Positions 19,219-26,770 of a stretch of DNA of 64,000 bases are shown here, piece by piece. Position 1 is the first letter of the stretch, and every line of letters begins with the position of its first letter. A program made the position numbers and the translations under genes. Below the pieces are notes generated by a model that saw nothing but the letters and a program-made list of their open reading frames with translations, searched no databases and was not told the origin of the DNA. This stretch comes from Aliiglaciecola sp. CAU 1673 (GTDB taxonomy: Bacteria; Pseudomonadota; Gammaproteobacteria; Enterobacterales; Alteromonadaceae): positions 124,001 to 188,000 of the forward strand of contig NZ_JARHUG010000001.1 in assembly GCF_029223185.1 (NCBI RefSeq). The letters run 5' to 3'.

Positions 19219-20020
19219 GCTTCGCCAACACCTCATCCAGTTGTTTCTTTAAGGCATCGATATCCGCTTTGCTTGCCGCTTGAGGAAGGTCTTTTTGCTC
19301 TTCCTCATGCATCACTTGCATGGCATCGACGATAATGCCGATAAAGAGGTTCAGCACTGCAAAGCTGGTAATAATGATAAATGGCACAAAAAACAGCCAT
19401 GACAGTGGGAAAAGCTCCATCGTGGGACGCACAATACCCATGGACCAGCTTTCCAGCGTCATCACCTGAAACAGGGTATAGGCAGAGGCGCCGATACTGC
19501 CAAACCATTCCTGCATATTCGCATCAGGGTGGTTGCCAAAGAGTTTGGTGACCAGCACCGCAGAGACATAAAAGATGATGCCCAGCACCCCTACTACCGA
19601 TGCCATACCGGGTAGCGAATGACCCAAAGCACCTATTACCCGGCGCATCTGCGGCACCACGGAAAATAACCGTAGCACCCGCAATATGCGAAATGCCCGC
19701 ATCACTGACAGCGGTCCGCTGGCCGGTAACCAAGAGGCCGTGACGATAATCAAATCAAACCAATTCCAACCGCCTTTGAAAAAGGTGCTCCGATAACAAA
19801 TAAGCTTTAGTACCAGTTCCAGGGTAAATACGCAGAGAATCAGGGTATCCAGGGTATGCAGCAAGGTACCATGGCTTCGCATCAGGCTGGTGGTTTCCAG
19901 ACCCAGGGTGACCGCGTTAATCAAAATTAAAGCAATGATGCTGCGTGTAAACAGCGGATGCTCTACCAGTATTTGCAAACGATGTTGCGGCATAGGAAGG
20001 CTGAGTTCTTGCGATGCCAT
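19205..20020 (-). CDS. Bacterial voltage-gated sodium channel (NavBac) homologue
   Basis: A 271-residue six-helix ion channel. S4 carries regularly spaced arginines (SVMRAFRILRVLRLFSVVPQMRRV), the hallmark of voltage sensors. The pore loop has T188-M194 = TLESWSM, the selectivity filter of NavAb-type sodium channels, and the C-terminal tail (residues about 240-271) is a predicted coiled coil rich in Lys and Glu, as in NavBac tetramers. The ATG at 20020 has GGAG seven bases upstream; a 62-residue upstream extension of the frame is not channel-like. It acts in the inner membrane, possibly in motility, pH or osmotic response. Confidence 0.9.
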   Translation of the reverse strand: MASQELSLPMPQHRLQILVEHPLFTRSIIALILINAVTLGLETTSLMRSHGTLLHTLDTLILCVFTLELVLKLICYRSTFFKGGWNWFDLIIVTASWLPASGPLSVMRAFRILRVLRLFSVVPQMRRVIGALGHSLPGMASVVGVLGIIFYVSAVLVTKLFGNHPDANMQEWFGSIGASAYTLFQVMTLESWSMGIVRPTMELFPLSWLFFVPFIIITSFAVLNLFIGIIVDAMQVMHEEEQKDLPQAASKADIDALKKQLDEVLAKLNGK

Positions 20021-20150
20021 GATGACTCCATGGGAATTGAAATAGGCAGCCACAAGATAGGGACACGTAGCATTTTTACAAGAGGGCAAACACTGATTTG
20101 TGACGGAATTAGGTTTAGAATAGGCGCCCTTTTGATTTGCAGAGATCCCC

Positions 20151-21527
20151 ATGAGCCTTGATTTCTCCTCCCTCCCTCTTTCCGAAGCCATGTTGGATAA
20201 CCTCAACAGTCTGGGTTACCTGCAAATGACGCCGATACAGGCCGCGAGTCTTCCCCTGATCTTGTCCGGGCGTGACGTACTGGGCAAGGCCAGCACCGGC
20301 AGTGGTAAGACAGCCGCTTTTGCCATTGGTTTGCTCAATAAAATCAATGTGCAGGATATGAGTCCGCAAGCCTTGGTGCTTTGTCCCACCCGAGAGCTGG
20401 CCGAACAGGTCGCGGCGGAAATTCGCCGCCTGGCTCGTCATCTGGCCAATATCAAAGTGCTGACTCTTTATGGTGGCACGCCTATGGCCCCACAGGTGGC
20501 TTCCCTTAAACATGGTGCCCAAATTGTGGTAGGGACGCCTGGAAGGGTGCTGGATCATCTTGGTCGCCGCAACCTGGATGTGAGCAGAGTTGGCTGCCTG
20601 GTGTTGGATGAGGCCGATCGTATGCTGGATATGGGCTTTGCCAAGGATATGGCTGCGGTCATCGCGTTGTTGCCCAAATCCAGGCAAACTCTGTTGTTTT
20701 CTGCCACCTACCCAAAAGAAATCGCAGCCATCAGCGCTGATATTCAACAGCAGCCCGAACAAGTTGAAGTCTCTGCAGTGCATGGTCAGGAGAAAATCAC
20801 CCAGTTCTTCTATGAAGTGGCTAATGATAAGCGTCTGCATGCGTGCATGAGTTTACTGACTCACTTTGAGCCAGAGTCGGCCATGGTCTTTTGTAACAGC
20901 AAGGTCGAGTGTCAGCAGGTGGCAGACAGTTTGGCTGAGCGAGGCTTCAGCGCGCTGGCCCTGCATGGCGATTTGGAGCAATGGGAGCGTCAACAGGTGC
21001 TGCTGCGTTTTGCCAATGGCAGTGCAAGGGTATTGGTGGGTACCGATGTGGCGGCTCGCGGTTTGGATATCCCTGCCGTCGGTGCGGTGATTAATTACCA
21101 TGTGACACCCGATCCTGAGGTGCATATTCATCGTATCGGTCGCACCGGCCGAGCTGAGGCCAGCGGTGTGGCGCTGACCCTGTGTTCACCAGAGGAGGTG
21201 TCCCGGGCCAATGCCATCGAAAACTATCAGCAAAAGCCAATCCAATGGGCCGATATCAGCCGTATCCCTTTTAAAAATCACAACATTAAAGAAGCGGCTT
21301 TTGTGACCTTGTGCTTGGACGGCGGAAAAAAAGCGAAGATTCGTGCAGGCGATATCTTAGGTGCATTGACCAAAGATGCCGAGGTGCCTGGCGTGGATAT
21401 TGGTAAAATAGACCTCACAGAGACCCATGCTTTTGTGGCGATTAAACAGCGCAGCGTTAAGCGGGCTATGGCCCATTTTCGTGAGGGCAAGCTCAAAGGC
21501 AAGAAAGTAAGGGCCCGAAAGTTATAA
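20151..21527 (+). CDS. dbpA: ATP-dependent RNA helicase DbpA
   Basis: A 458-residue DEAD-box helicase. The Q motif and Walker A ASTGSGKTAA come first, then PTRELAEQV, GTPGRVLDHL, DEAD in VLDEADRMLDMG, SAT, and the helicase-C motifs HRIGRTGRAE. The C-terminal 75 residues form the DbpA RNA-binding domain ending in a basic KLKGKKVRARKL tail. This domain directs the enzyme to hairpin 92 of 23S rRNA during large-subunit assembly. The gene is divergent from the sodium channel gene across 130 bp. Confidence 0.93.
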   Translation: MSLDFSSLPLSEAMLDNLNSLGYLQMTPIQAASLPLILSGRDVLGKASTGSGKTAAFAIGLLNKINVQDMSPQALVLCPTRELAEQVAAEIRRLARHLANIKVLTLYGGTPMAPQVASLKHGAQIVVGTPGRVLDHLGRRNLDVSRVGCLVLDEADRMLDMGFAKDMAAVIALLPKSRQTLLFSATYPKEIAAISADIQQQPEQVEVSAVHGQEKITQFFYEVANDKRLHACMSLLTHFEPESAMVFCNSKVECQQVADSLAERGFSALALHGDLEQWERQQVLLRFANGSARVLVGTDVAARGLDIPAVGAVINYHVTPDPEVHIHRIGRTGRAEASGVALTLCSPEEVSRANAIENYQQKPIQWADISRIPFKNHNIKEAAFVTLCLDGGKKAKIRAGDILGALTKDAEVPGVDIGKIDLTETHAFVAIKQRSVKRAMAHFREGKLKGKKVRARKL

Positions 21528-21534
21528 ATACATG

Positions 21535-21657
21535 ACCACAGAGTCACGACAAGAACTGGAATTGAAGTGACTTGACACTGTTTTAGTCGGTCATCGTCGG
21601 GATAAGTCAAAATGTCCATGAACCTTGATGCTCTCTTATCCTCTGTGTCTCTGTAGT
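21535..21657. repeat. Degenerate inverted repeat (REP-like) between dbpA and ABC exporter
   Basis: The 150-bp spacer carries ACCACAGAGTCACGACAAG at 21535-21553, and near its other end an opposed copy (21635-21657) whose reverse complement begins ACTACAGAGACACAGAGG. Arms of the ACNACAGAGNCAC type resemble dispersed palindromic repeats seen in proteobacterial genomes. The copies are imperfect and no transposase is present. Confidence 0.4.
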
Positions 21658-21679
21658 AAAAAACTCATAAAGGAATGCG

Positions 21680-23509
21680 ATGTTTTCTTTTTTTGAAAAG
21701 TTGGTGCAGCCCTTCCCGCAGCAAGCACCTGCACAACCGCCCAAAAACCTGCTGGCGTTTTGCCTGCATTATTCGAGGGGCATGAAGCGGGCGTTGATTA
21801 GTCTGTCTTTACTAAGTGCATTGATAGCTGTTTTGGAAGTGAGCCTTTTTGGCTATTTGGGACAGCTGGTCGACTGGTTTGCCACCCGTGATAGGGCAAC
21901 ATTCCTGTCTGAAGAAGCCCATAGCCTGATGTGGATGGGGGCGGTGATCCTGATATTCTTGCCGGTGAGTATCCTGCTGCATTCCCTGGTCAATCATCAA
22001 ACCCTGCTGGGCAACTTCCCTATGCGAATTCGCTGGCAGGCGCATCGGTATTTGCTGGGGCAGAGCCTGGGCTTTTTCCATAATGAATTTGCCGGGCGGG
22101 TTGCTACCAAGGTCATGCAGACGGCGCTGTCGGTGCGTGAAACCGTGCGTAAGCTGCTGGATCTGATGGTCTATGTCGGCGTGTATTTCCTCAGTGCCTT
22201 ATGGCTTATTTTTTCAGTCGACTGGCGATTGGGAATACCGCTGGTGCTGTGGTTGCTGGTTTATATAGGTATCCTGCGACTACTGCTGCCCCGAATGCGC
22301 GCCGTATCTGAGCGTCAGGCCGATGCTCGCTCTGTGATGACCGGGCGCATCGTCGACAGCTACACCAATATCGCTACCGTCAAACTCTTTGCCCATACGC
22401 AGCGGGAAAGTGAATATGCCCATGAGGGTATGCGCAGTTTCCTTGGCACTGTTTATCCGCAGATGCGACTGGTCACCTGGCTTAACGCCGCTGTGTGGTG
22501 CAGCAATGCTCTGTTGATTTTTATTACCAGTGGCCTGGCGATTTATTTGTGGCTACAGGAACTGGCCAGTCCCGGTGATATCGCCATCGCCGTCAGTTTA
22601 ACCCTGCGTTTGAACGGCATGTCGCAATGGATCATGTGGGAAGTCTCCGACCTGTTCGAAAATATTGGTACGGTTCAGGATGGCATGAATACCTTGGCCT
22701 TACCGGTAGCTGTGCAGGATAAACCCCATGCTGGCGCTATGCAGGTGAAAGGCGGCGCCGTTGAATTTAAAGCCGTGGGCTTTGCCTACGACAGTCGCAA
22801 CCGGGTGTTTGAAGATCTGAATATTCACATTCGCCCCGGTGAGAAAGTCGGGCTGGTAGGGCGCTCCGGCGCTGGTAAATCGACCCTGGTGAATCTATTA
22901 CTGCGCTTTTACGATGTGCAGTCGGGACAAATCTTTATTGACGGACAAGATATTCGTGAAGTGTCCCAGGAAAGCCTGCGTGAAAAAATCAGCATGGTAA
23001 CCCAGGATACGTCCTTGCTGCATCGCTCGGTGCGGGAAAACATATTGTATGGGCGCTTAGATGCCAGCGAGGAGGATATGATCCGAGCTGCCAAACAAGC
23101 CGAAGCCCATGAATTTATTCAGAAGCTCTCCGATGGTCACGGCAATACCGGTTACGATGCCCAAGTGGGAGAAAGGGGGGTAAAGCTCTCTGGCGGTCAG
23201 CGCCAGCGCATTGCTATCGCTCGGGTAATGCTTAAAGATGCGCCAATACTGATTCTGGATGAGGCTACCTCGGCGCTTGATTCCGAAGTGGAAGTGGCCA
23301 TTCAGCAATGTTTAAACCGCATAATGGAAAACAAAACCGTGGTCGCCATTGCCCACCGCCTTTCCACCATTGCGGCGATGGATAGGTTATTGGTGCTGGA
23401 TGAAGGACGTATTGTTGAAGCCGGTACTCACAGCGAGTTACTCGCACTTAACGGTATCTACGCCAAGCTATGGGCCCATCAGACAGGCGGATTTTTGGGA
23501 TTGGAGTAG
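21680..23509 (+). CDS. ABC exporter, fused permease and ATPase
   Basis: A 609-residue half-transporter of the MsbA/McjD type. Six transmembrane helices lie in residues about 30-320, followed by a nucleotide-binding domain with Walker A GRSGAGKST, signature LSGGQRQR, Walker B ILILDEATSAL and the H-loop AIAHRLST. It would work as a homodimer in the inner membrane. AGGAATG precedes the start. The substrate is not evident from context. The stop codon lies inside a perfect hairpin shared with the converging PEP-CTERM gene. Confidence 0.9.
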   Translation: MFSFFEKLVQPFPQQAPAQPPKNLLAFCLHYSRGMKRALISLSLLSALIAVLEVSLFGYLGQLVDWFATRDRATFLSEEAHSLMWMGAVILIFLPVSILLHSLVNHQTLLGNFPMRIRWQAHRYLLGQSLGFFHNEFAGRVATKVMQTALSVRETVRKLLDLMVYVGVYFLSALWLIFSVDWRLGIPLVLWLLVYIGILRLLLPRMRAVSERQADARSVMTGRIVDSYTNIATVKLFAHTQRESEYAHEGMRSFLGTVYPQMRLVTWLNAAVWCSNALLIFITSGLAIYLWLQELASPGDIAIAVSLTLRLNGMSQWIMWEVSDLFENIGTVQDGMNTLALPVAVQDKPHAGAMQVKGGAVEFKAVGFAYDSRNRVFEDLNIHIRPGEKVGLVGRSGAGKSTLVNLLLRFYDVQSGQIFIDGQDIREVSQESLREKISMVTQDTSLLHRSVRENILYGRLDASEEDMIRAAKQAEAHEFIQKLSDGHGNTGYDAQVGERGVKLSGGQRQRIAIARVMLKDAPILILDEATSALDSEVEVAIQQCLNRIMENKTVVAIAHRLSTIAAMDRLLVLDEGRIVEAGTHSELLALNGIYAKLWAHQTGGFLGLE

Positions 23510-23525
23510 CCCTAATGGGCTACTC
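23504..23525. terminator. Hairpin spanning two convergent stop codons
   Basis: GAGTAGCCC at 23504-23512 pairs perfectly with GGGCTACTC at 23517-23525 across a TAAT loop. The stem contains the stop of the ABC exporter and the stop of the PEP-CTERM gene. There is no clear T-run on either side, so it may act as a weak terminator or only protect 3' ends. Confidence 0.45.
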
Positions 23526-24630
23526 TGCTTATGTTTCTGGAACTCACCACGAGTATCAGAATGCCCAGTGCAAAAAGCAGAAGGGCTTGGGGTTCGGGTA
23601 CTCGTGGGGTGTCCAATGATGCTGTCGCAATAAATAACTGCTCATAACCATTATTCAGGTTCTTGCCGAATCCTGAAACAAGGCCTGAACATATTTCATC
23701 GCCTTCAGCACCGAAGCCTGGATCGCAGCCTAAACGTAAATCAATATGCATTGTGTAGTCGGCCAGGTCAGTATCGCTGACACTGGTAAAAAGACCGTCT
23801 AGCAAGCTATTCAATTCAGGGCCAATAATTGCGTAGGCCGCAGTATCTGCACCCAAATTATGATTGATTGGCCCCTCGTCTGCGTCCAAAGAGGTACAGG
23901 ATACTGGGACTGGAGTGCCTGGTAATGCGTCATTATCAATGCAAATAGGACCACCGGAGAGCACATAATCTGTACTGGTGTTGTCACCCAAGGTAGGACC
24001 GCTCCCGGAACTGGTATAAAGGCCTGGATCACCTAAAAAGTTTCCGCCACCGCCCTCCGAGATAAGGGCATAGGCGCCACCGTTATTAGTGAAATCAAAA
24101 ATGCCAAGGGTGCCACCCACGTTATTAGTGACTGTGATTTGGGCCCAAGCTGCCAGGCTCTGTTCGTTTTGACCATTTAAATTATTGTTATTAAAAAGGA
24201 AAACCATAGCTTCACCGGCCAGAAAATCCTTGAGCGATAGGAGAGATGCATCCCAGGTGTCACTGCTATCACCCGAAAAAGCCGATACTTCACCAGGGTC
24301 AGGCTCACCACCAGTACTGAAAAAGTTGGGATCACCCTGACCATTAGGAGTGGCGTAGGCGTTGTCCATTCCGGCAAAGTTTGTATTCACACCCTGACCG
24401 CTGGCCCCTGTAGCCACTACAACCAAATCCTGAATTTGACCAGGACCTGACTTTACCGTTAACGGACAATTTCCAGTAGTGCAGCCTAATTGAAGATTAC
24501 CAATGGGTAGCGAATAAGAATTGAAGTCGCCGTAGGTTGCATACCCAATACCTGTCAAGTTTATGAGGGCGGCGTTAAGTGGCATACTTGCCAGTAGAGC
24601 GAGGGTGCACAGAACTTTAAATTTTGTCAT
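23512..24630 (-). CDS. PEP-CTERM sorting domain protein
   Basis: A 372-residue exported protein: signal peptide ending near LNAAL, a Gly/Asn/Asp-rich body without recognisable catalytic motifs, and a C-terminal tripartite tail with RVPEPQ, a hydrophobic helix of about 17 residues and a short basic end (RNISRVAH). That tail is the PEP-CTERM signal processed by exosortase at the cell surface. The body contains several cysteines in pairs and is probably an extracellular matrix or surface protein. No exosortase gene is in the window. A -24/-12 promoter candidate and a hairpin masking the ribosome-binding site lie upstream. Base composition is more AT-rich than its neighbours. Confidence 0.85.
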   Translation of the reverse strand: MTKFKVLCTLALLASMPLNAALINLTGIGYATYGDFNSYSLPIGNLQLGCTTGNCPLTVKSGPGQIQDLVVVATGASGQGVNTNFAGMDNAYATPNGQGDPNFFSTGGEPDPGEVSAFSGDSSDTWDASLLSLKDFLAGEAMVFLFNNNNLNGQNEQSLAAWAQITVTNNVGGTLGIFDFTNNGGAYALISEGGGGNFLGDPGLYTSSGSGPTLGDNTSTDYVLSGGPICIDNDALPGTPVPVSCTSLDADEGPINHNLGADTAAYAIIGPELNSLLDGLFTSVSDTDLADYTMHIDLRLGCDPGFGAEGDEICSGLVSGFGKNLNNGYEQLFIATASLDTPRVPEPQALLLFALGILILVVSSRNISRVAH

Positions 24631-24636
24631 AACAGT

Positions 24637-24660
24637 ATCCTTAATTTGTTAATCAAGGAT
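24637..24660 (-). promoter_or_regulatory. 5'-UTR hairpin sequestering the ribosome-binding site of the PEP-CTERM gene
   Basis: Read on the minus strand, ATCCTTGATT pairs with AATTAAGGAT across an AACA loop (ten pairs, one of them G-U). The 3' arm contains AAGGA, the ribosome-binding site seven bases before the ATG. The stem would hide it, which suggests translational control by an RNA-binding protein, a small RNA or temperature. Confidence 0.5.
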
Positions 24661-24733
24661 CACATACCCAAGTTTTTGCATAGTTGGGTAACTTCGGGAT
24701 CAGGTCATAAACGCTGCTAATCTAGTATGGCGA

Positions 24734-24750
24734 AGCAATAATTAAGCCAG
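24734..24750 (-). promoter_or_regulatory. Candidate sigma-54 promoter of the PEP-CTERM gene
   Basis: The minus strand reads CTGGCTTAATTATTGCT. GG of the -24 element and GC of the -12 element are separated by exactly ten bases, as RpoN requires. TGGC and TTGC match the consensus; the two bases after TGGC do not. The start site would lie near 24723, about 93 bases before the ATG. RpoN control of PEP-CTERM genes through PrsK/PrsR has been reported in other proteobacteria. Confidence 0.55.
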
Positions 24751-24800
24751 TTAAGAAGTCATTATAAATCATGCAGATAAAAAATAATGCTGCGCACAAT

Positions 24801-24817
24801 TGTCAAATATTCCGACA
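24801..24817. promoter_or_regulatory. Dyad TGTC-N9-GACA, possible enhancer site
   Basis: A TGTC/GACA dyad is centred about 86 bases upstream of the predicted sigma-54 start site, a usual place for an enhancer-binding protein such as PrsR. Only the outer four bases are symmetrical, so this is a weak candidate that rests on position. Confidence 0.25.
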
Positions 24818-24945
24818 TTCATATTGAAGCTGCTACTGAATTTACAGTGATAAGGCGGTAAGCTGGTCGCTCAGTTTTAGCATCTGTTTGGCACAGTACT
24901 ACTCCGATAATTGGTCATTCAGTTGTCTTTAGAAGGAAAAGGGAA

Positions 24946-26523
24946 ATGAAAAAACTACTTATATTGTCTCTTAGCCTACTTAGTGGATGGTGTGGCGCAG
25001 AGGCAACTTTCTCTCAGCCGTATTACAAATCACAAGTGAAAACCATCGCCTCCGATGAATTCGAAGGTCGAGCGCCGATGTCTGAGGGGGAAGAGAAAAC
25101 CATTCAGTATCTGGTTCAGGAACTCAAGGCCCTGGGGGTTGACCCGGGATACAAAGGCGGGTTCGTGCAGACCCTGCCCATGGCTGGTATTGCCGCCTAC
25201 CAAGATATGCAACTGAAGCTGGGCGATATGGTGCTTAAGCCTGGACAGGACTTTGTTTCCCGTACACAAAAATGGACCACCAGTACTGAGCTTAAAGACT
25301 CCGAGGTGCTGTTCGTTGGCTATGGCATTGATGCCCCTGAGTACGGCTGGAATGACTATGAAGGGGTGGATGTTAAAGGCAAGACCTTGCTGATGTTGGT
25401 CAATGATCCCGGCTACGCTACCCAGGATCCAAAGGTGTTTCGTGGTAACGCCATGACCTATTACGGTCGCTGGACCTATAAATACGAAGAGGCCATCCGC
25501 CGTGGTGCCGCTGGCGTCTTTATCATTCATGAAACCGGTGCCGCAGGTTACCCCTGGTCGGTGGTGGAATCCGGTGCGACAGGCACCAAGTTTGCCTTGG
25601 TGGATAATACCGGAAACGCCGACGAGCTGGAGGCCATGGCCTGGATACAGACAGAGGCCACCCGGGCCTTATTTAAGTCTCTTGACCTGGATTATGACAA
25701 GATCAAAGCTGCTGCCGCTAAGCCTGGCTTTAAGGCAATGGATTTAGGCATCAAAGCGAATCTGAAAACTCGCTATTTCCGTCAGATGGGTGAAAGTCGC
25801 AATGTCGTGGGCCTGATCCCCGGTAGCAGCAAGGCTGACGAATATATCGTGTTATCTGCTCACTGGGACGGTTTTGGAAAAAAGGCCGGCGTAAAAGGTG
25901 ACAATATCTTTAATGCAGCGGTAGATAATGCCACCGGTGTTGCTGGCGTTCTGGAGCTTGCCAGAAGACTAAAAAGCCGAGAAAAGCCGTTGGCGCGCTC
26001 CGTGATTTTGGCCTTTTTCACCGCCGAGGAAACCGGCCTGCTGGGGGCTCATGCTTTTGCCAACGAGCCGCCGGTGCCCACCAATAAGATGGTGGCGCTG
26101 TTGAATATAGACAGCATGAATATGGCTGGTGCCAAAGACTACGTGCTGCAATATGGGGACGGTTTGCAGGAGCTGGAAGATTGGCTGGCTGAGGCAGCCA
26201 AGGCTCAGGGACGTCACGTGGTGCTTGATCGCAACCCGCAAAACGGCCTGTTTTTCCGTTCAGATCATTTTGCCTTGGCACAAAAAGGCGTCCCGGGACT
26301 GTTGTTTATGGATCTGGGTGACAGCGACCCTGATTACATTGCCAATCGTTATCATAAGCCCAGCGACGAGTTCCTGGAAAGTTGGCAATTCAGCGGGGTA
26401 GAACAGGATCTTAATCTTATTTACAGCCTTACTGAAAAACTTGGGAATTCAGATGCCTGGCCGGCTTGGAAAGATGGGGCCGAATTCAAACCGGCCCGCG
26501 ATGCGGACCTGGTCAAGCCATAA
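24946..26523 (+). CDS. Secreted M28 family metallopeptidase with PA domain
   Basis: A 525-residue zinc aminopeptidase. A signal peptide of about 20 residues (ending GAEA) is followed by a protease-associated (PA) domain inserted ahead of the catalytic core (residues about 115-250, with VFIIHETGAAGYPW). The M28 ligands are all present: H and D in SAHWDGFG, D in NAAVDNATG, the glutamate pair in TAEETGLLG, D in LNIDSMN and H in RYHKPSDE. It probably releases N-terminal residues from peptides in the periplasm or medium. A strong terminator follows. Confidence 0.92.
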   Translation: MKKLLILSLSLLSGWCGAEATFSQPYYKSQVKTIASDEFEGRAPMSEGEEKTIQYLVQELKALGVDPGYKGGFVQTLPMAGIAAYQDMQLKLGDMVLKPGQDFVSRTQKWTTSTELKDSEVLFVGYGIDAPEYGWNDYEGVDVKGKTLLMLVNDPGYATQDPKVFRGNAMTYYGRWTYKYEEAIRRGAAGVFIIHETGAAGYPWSVVESGATGTKFALVDNTGNADELEAMAWIQTEATRALFKSLDLDYDKIKAAAAKPGFKAMDLGIKANLKTRYFRQMGESRNVVGLIPGSSKADEYIVLSAHWDGFGKKAGVKGDNIFNAAVDNATGVAGVLELARRLKSREKPLARSVILAFFTAEETGLLGAHAFANEPPVPTNKMVALLNIDSMNMAGAKDYVLQYGDGLQELEDWLAEAAKAQGRHVVLDRNPQNGLFFRSDHFALAQKGVPGLLFMDLGDSDPDYIANRYHKPSDEFLESWQFSGVEQDLNLIYSLTEKLGNSDAWPAWKDGAEFKPARDADLVKP

Positions 26524-26530
26524 GTTCCAG

Positions 26531-26558
26531 AAAAATGCCGCCTCCGGCGGCTTTTTTA
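26531..26558 (+). terminator. Rho-independent terminator after M28 peptidase
   Basis: GCCGCC at 26537-26542 pairs with GGCGGC at 26546-26551 and is followed by six T residues. It is compact and strong, ten bases after the stop codon. Confidence 0.85.
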
Positions 26559-26715
26559 GTATATGAAGACAGCGATTATTAAAAGAATGAAACCACTTCA
26601 AGAAAATATTGGTCTTATGTTTGAACCATCTGATACGCCAACTGACAGATTAGTGGGATGAAAGGGGTTGTTGCAACATTGTTGAGTATCTAGGGTTAAG
26701 TAAAAGGAGTGATTA

Positions 26716-26744
26716 GGCTGCATAGGAAGACGCGTCTTGCAGCC
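26716..26744 (+). promoter_or_regulatory. Nested inverted repeats in the leader of the TPR lipoprotein gene
   Basis: GGCTGCA at 26716-26722 pairs with TGCAGCC at 26738-26744, enclosing the 12-bp palindrome AAGACGCGTCTT (26727-26738). It lies 26 bases before the ATG, between possible promoter sequence and the GGAGG site. It could be an RNA structure or an operator; I cannot tell which. Confidence 0.35.
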
Positions 26745-26770
26745 ACCGGACAAATTTTTGTGGAGGTACC

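Larger units (their letters stand above)
24631..24945. other. Divergent intergenic region, PEP-CTERM / M28 peptidase
   Basis: A 315-bp AT-rich spacer. On the minus side it holds the sigma-54 candidate, the dyad and the ribosome-site hairpin described separately. On the plus side GAAGGAAAAGGGAA precedes the M28 peptidase ATG. A TTTGGCAC sequence near 24888 lacks the matching -12 element. No open reading frame of note is present. Confidence 0.6.

Noticed and set aside
24887-24905. TTTGGCACAGTACTACTCC as a second sigma-54 promoter for the M28 peptidase
   Set aside because: The -24 half is good, but no GC lies at the required spacing for the -12 half.
26658-26693. Short open frame (ATG to TAG, eleven codons) in the leader of the TPR lipoprotein gene
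   Set aside because: It could be a leader peptide but has no suitable ribosome site, no regulatory codon run and does not lead into a terminator-like alternative fold.
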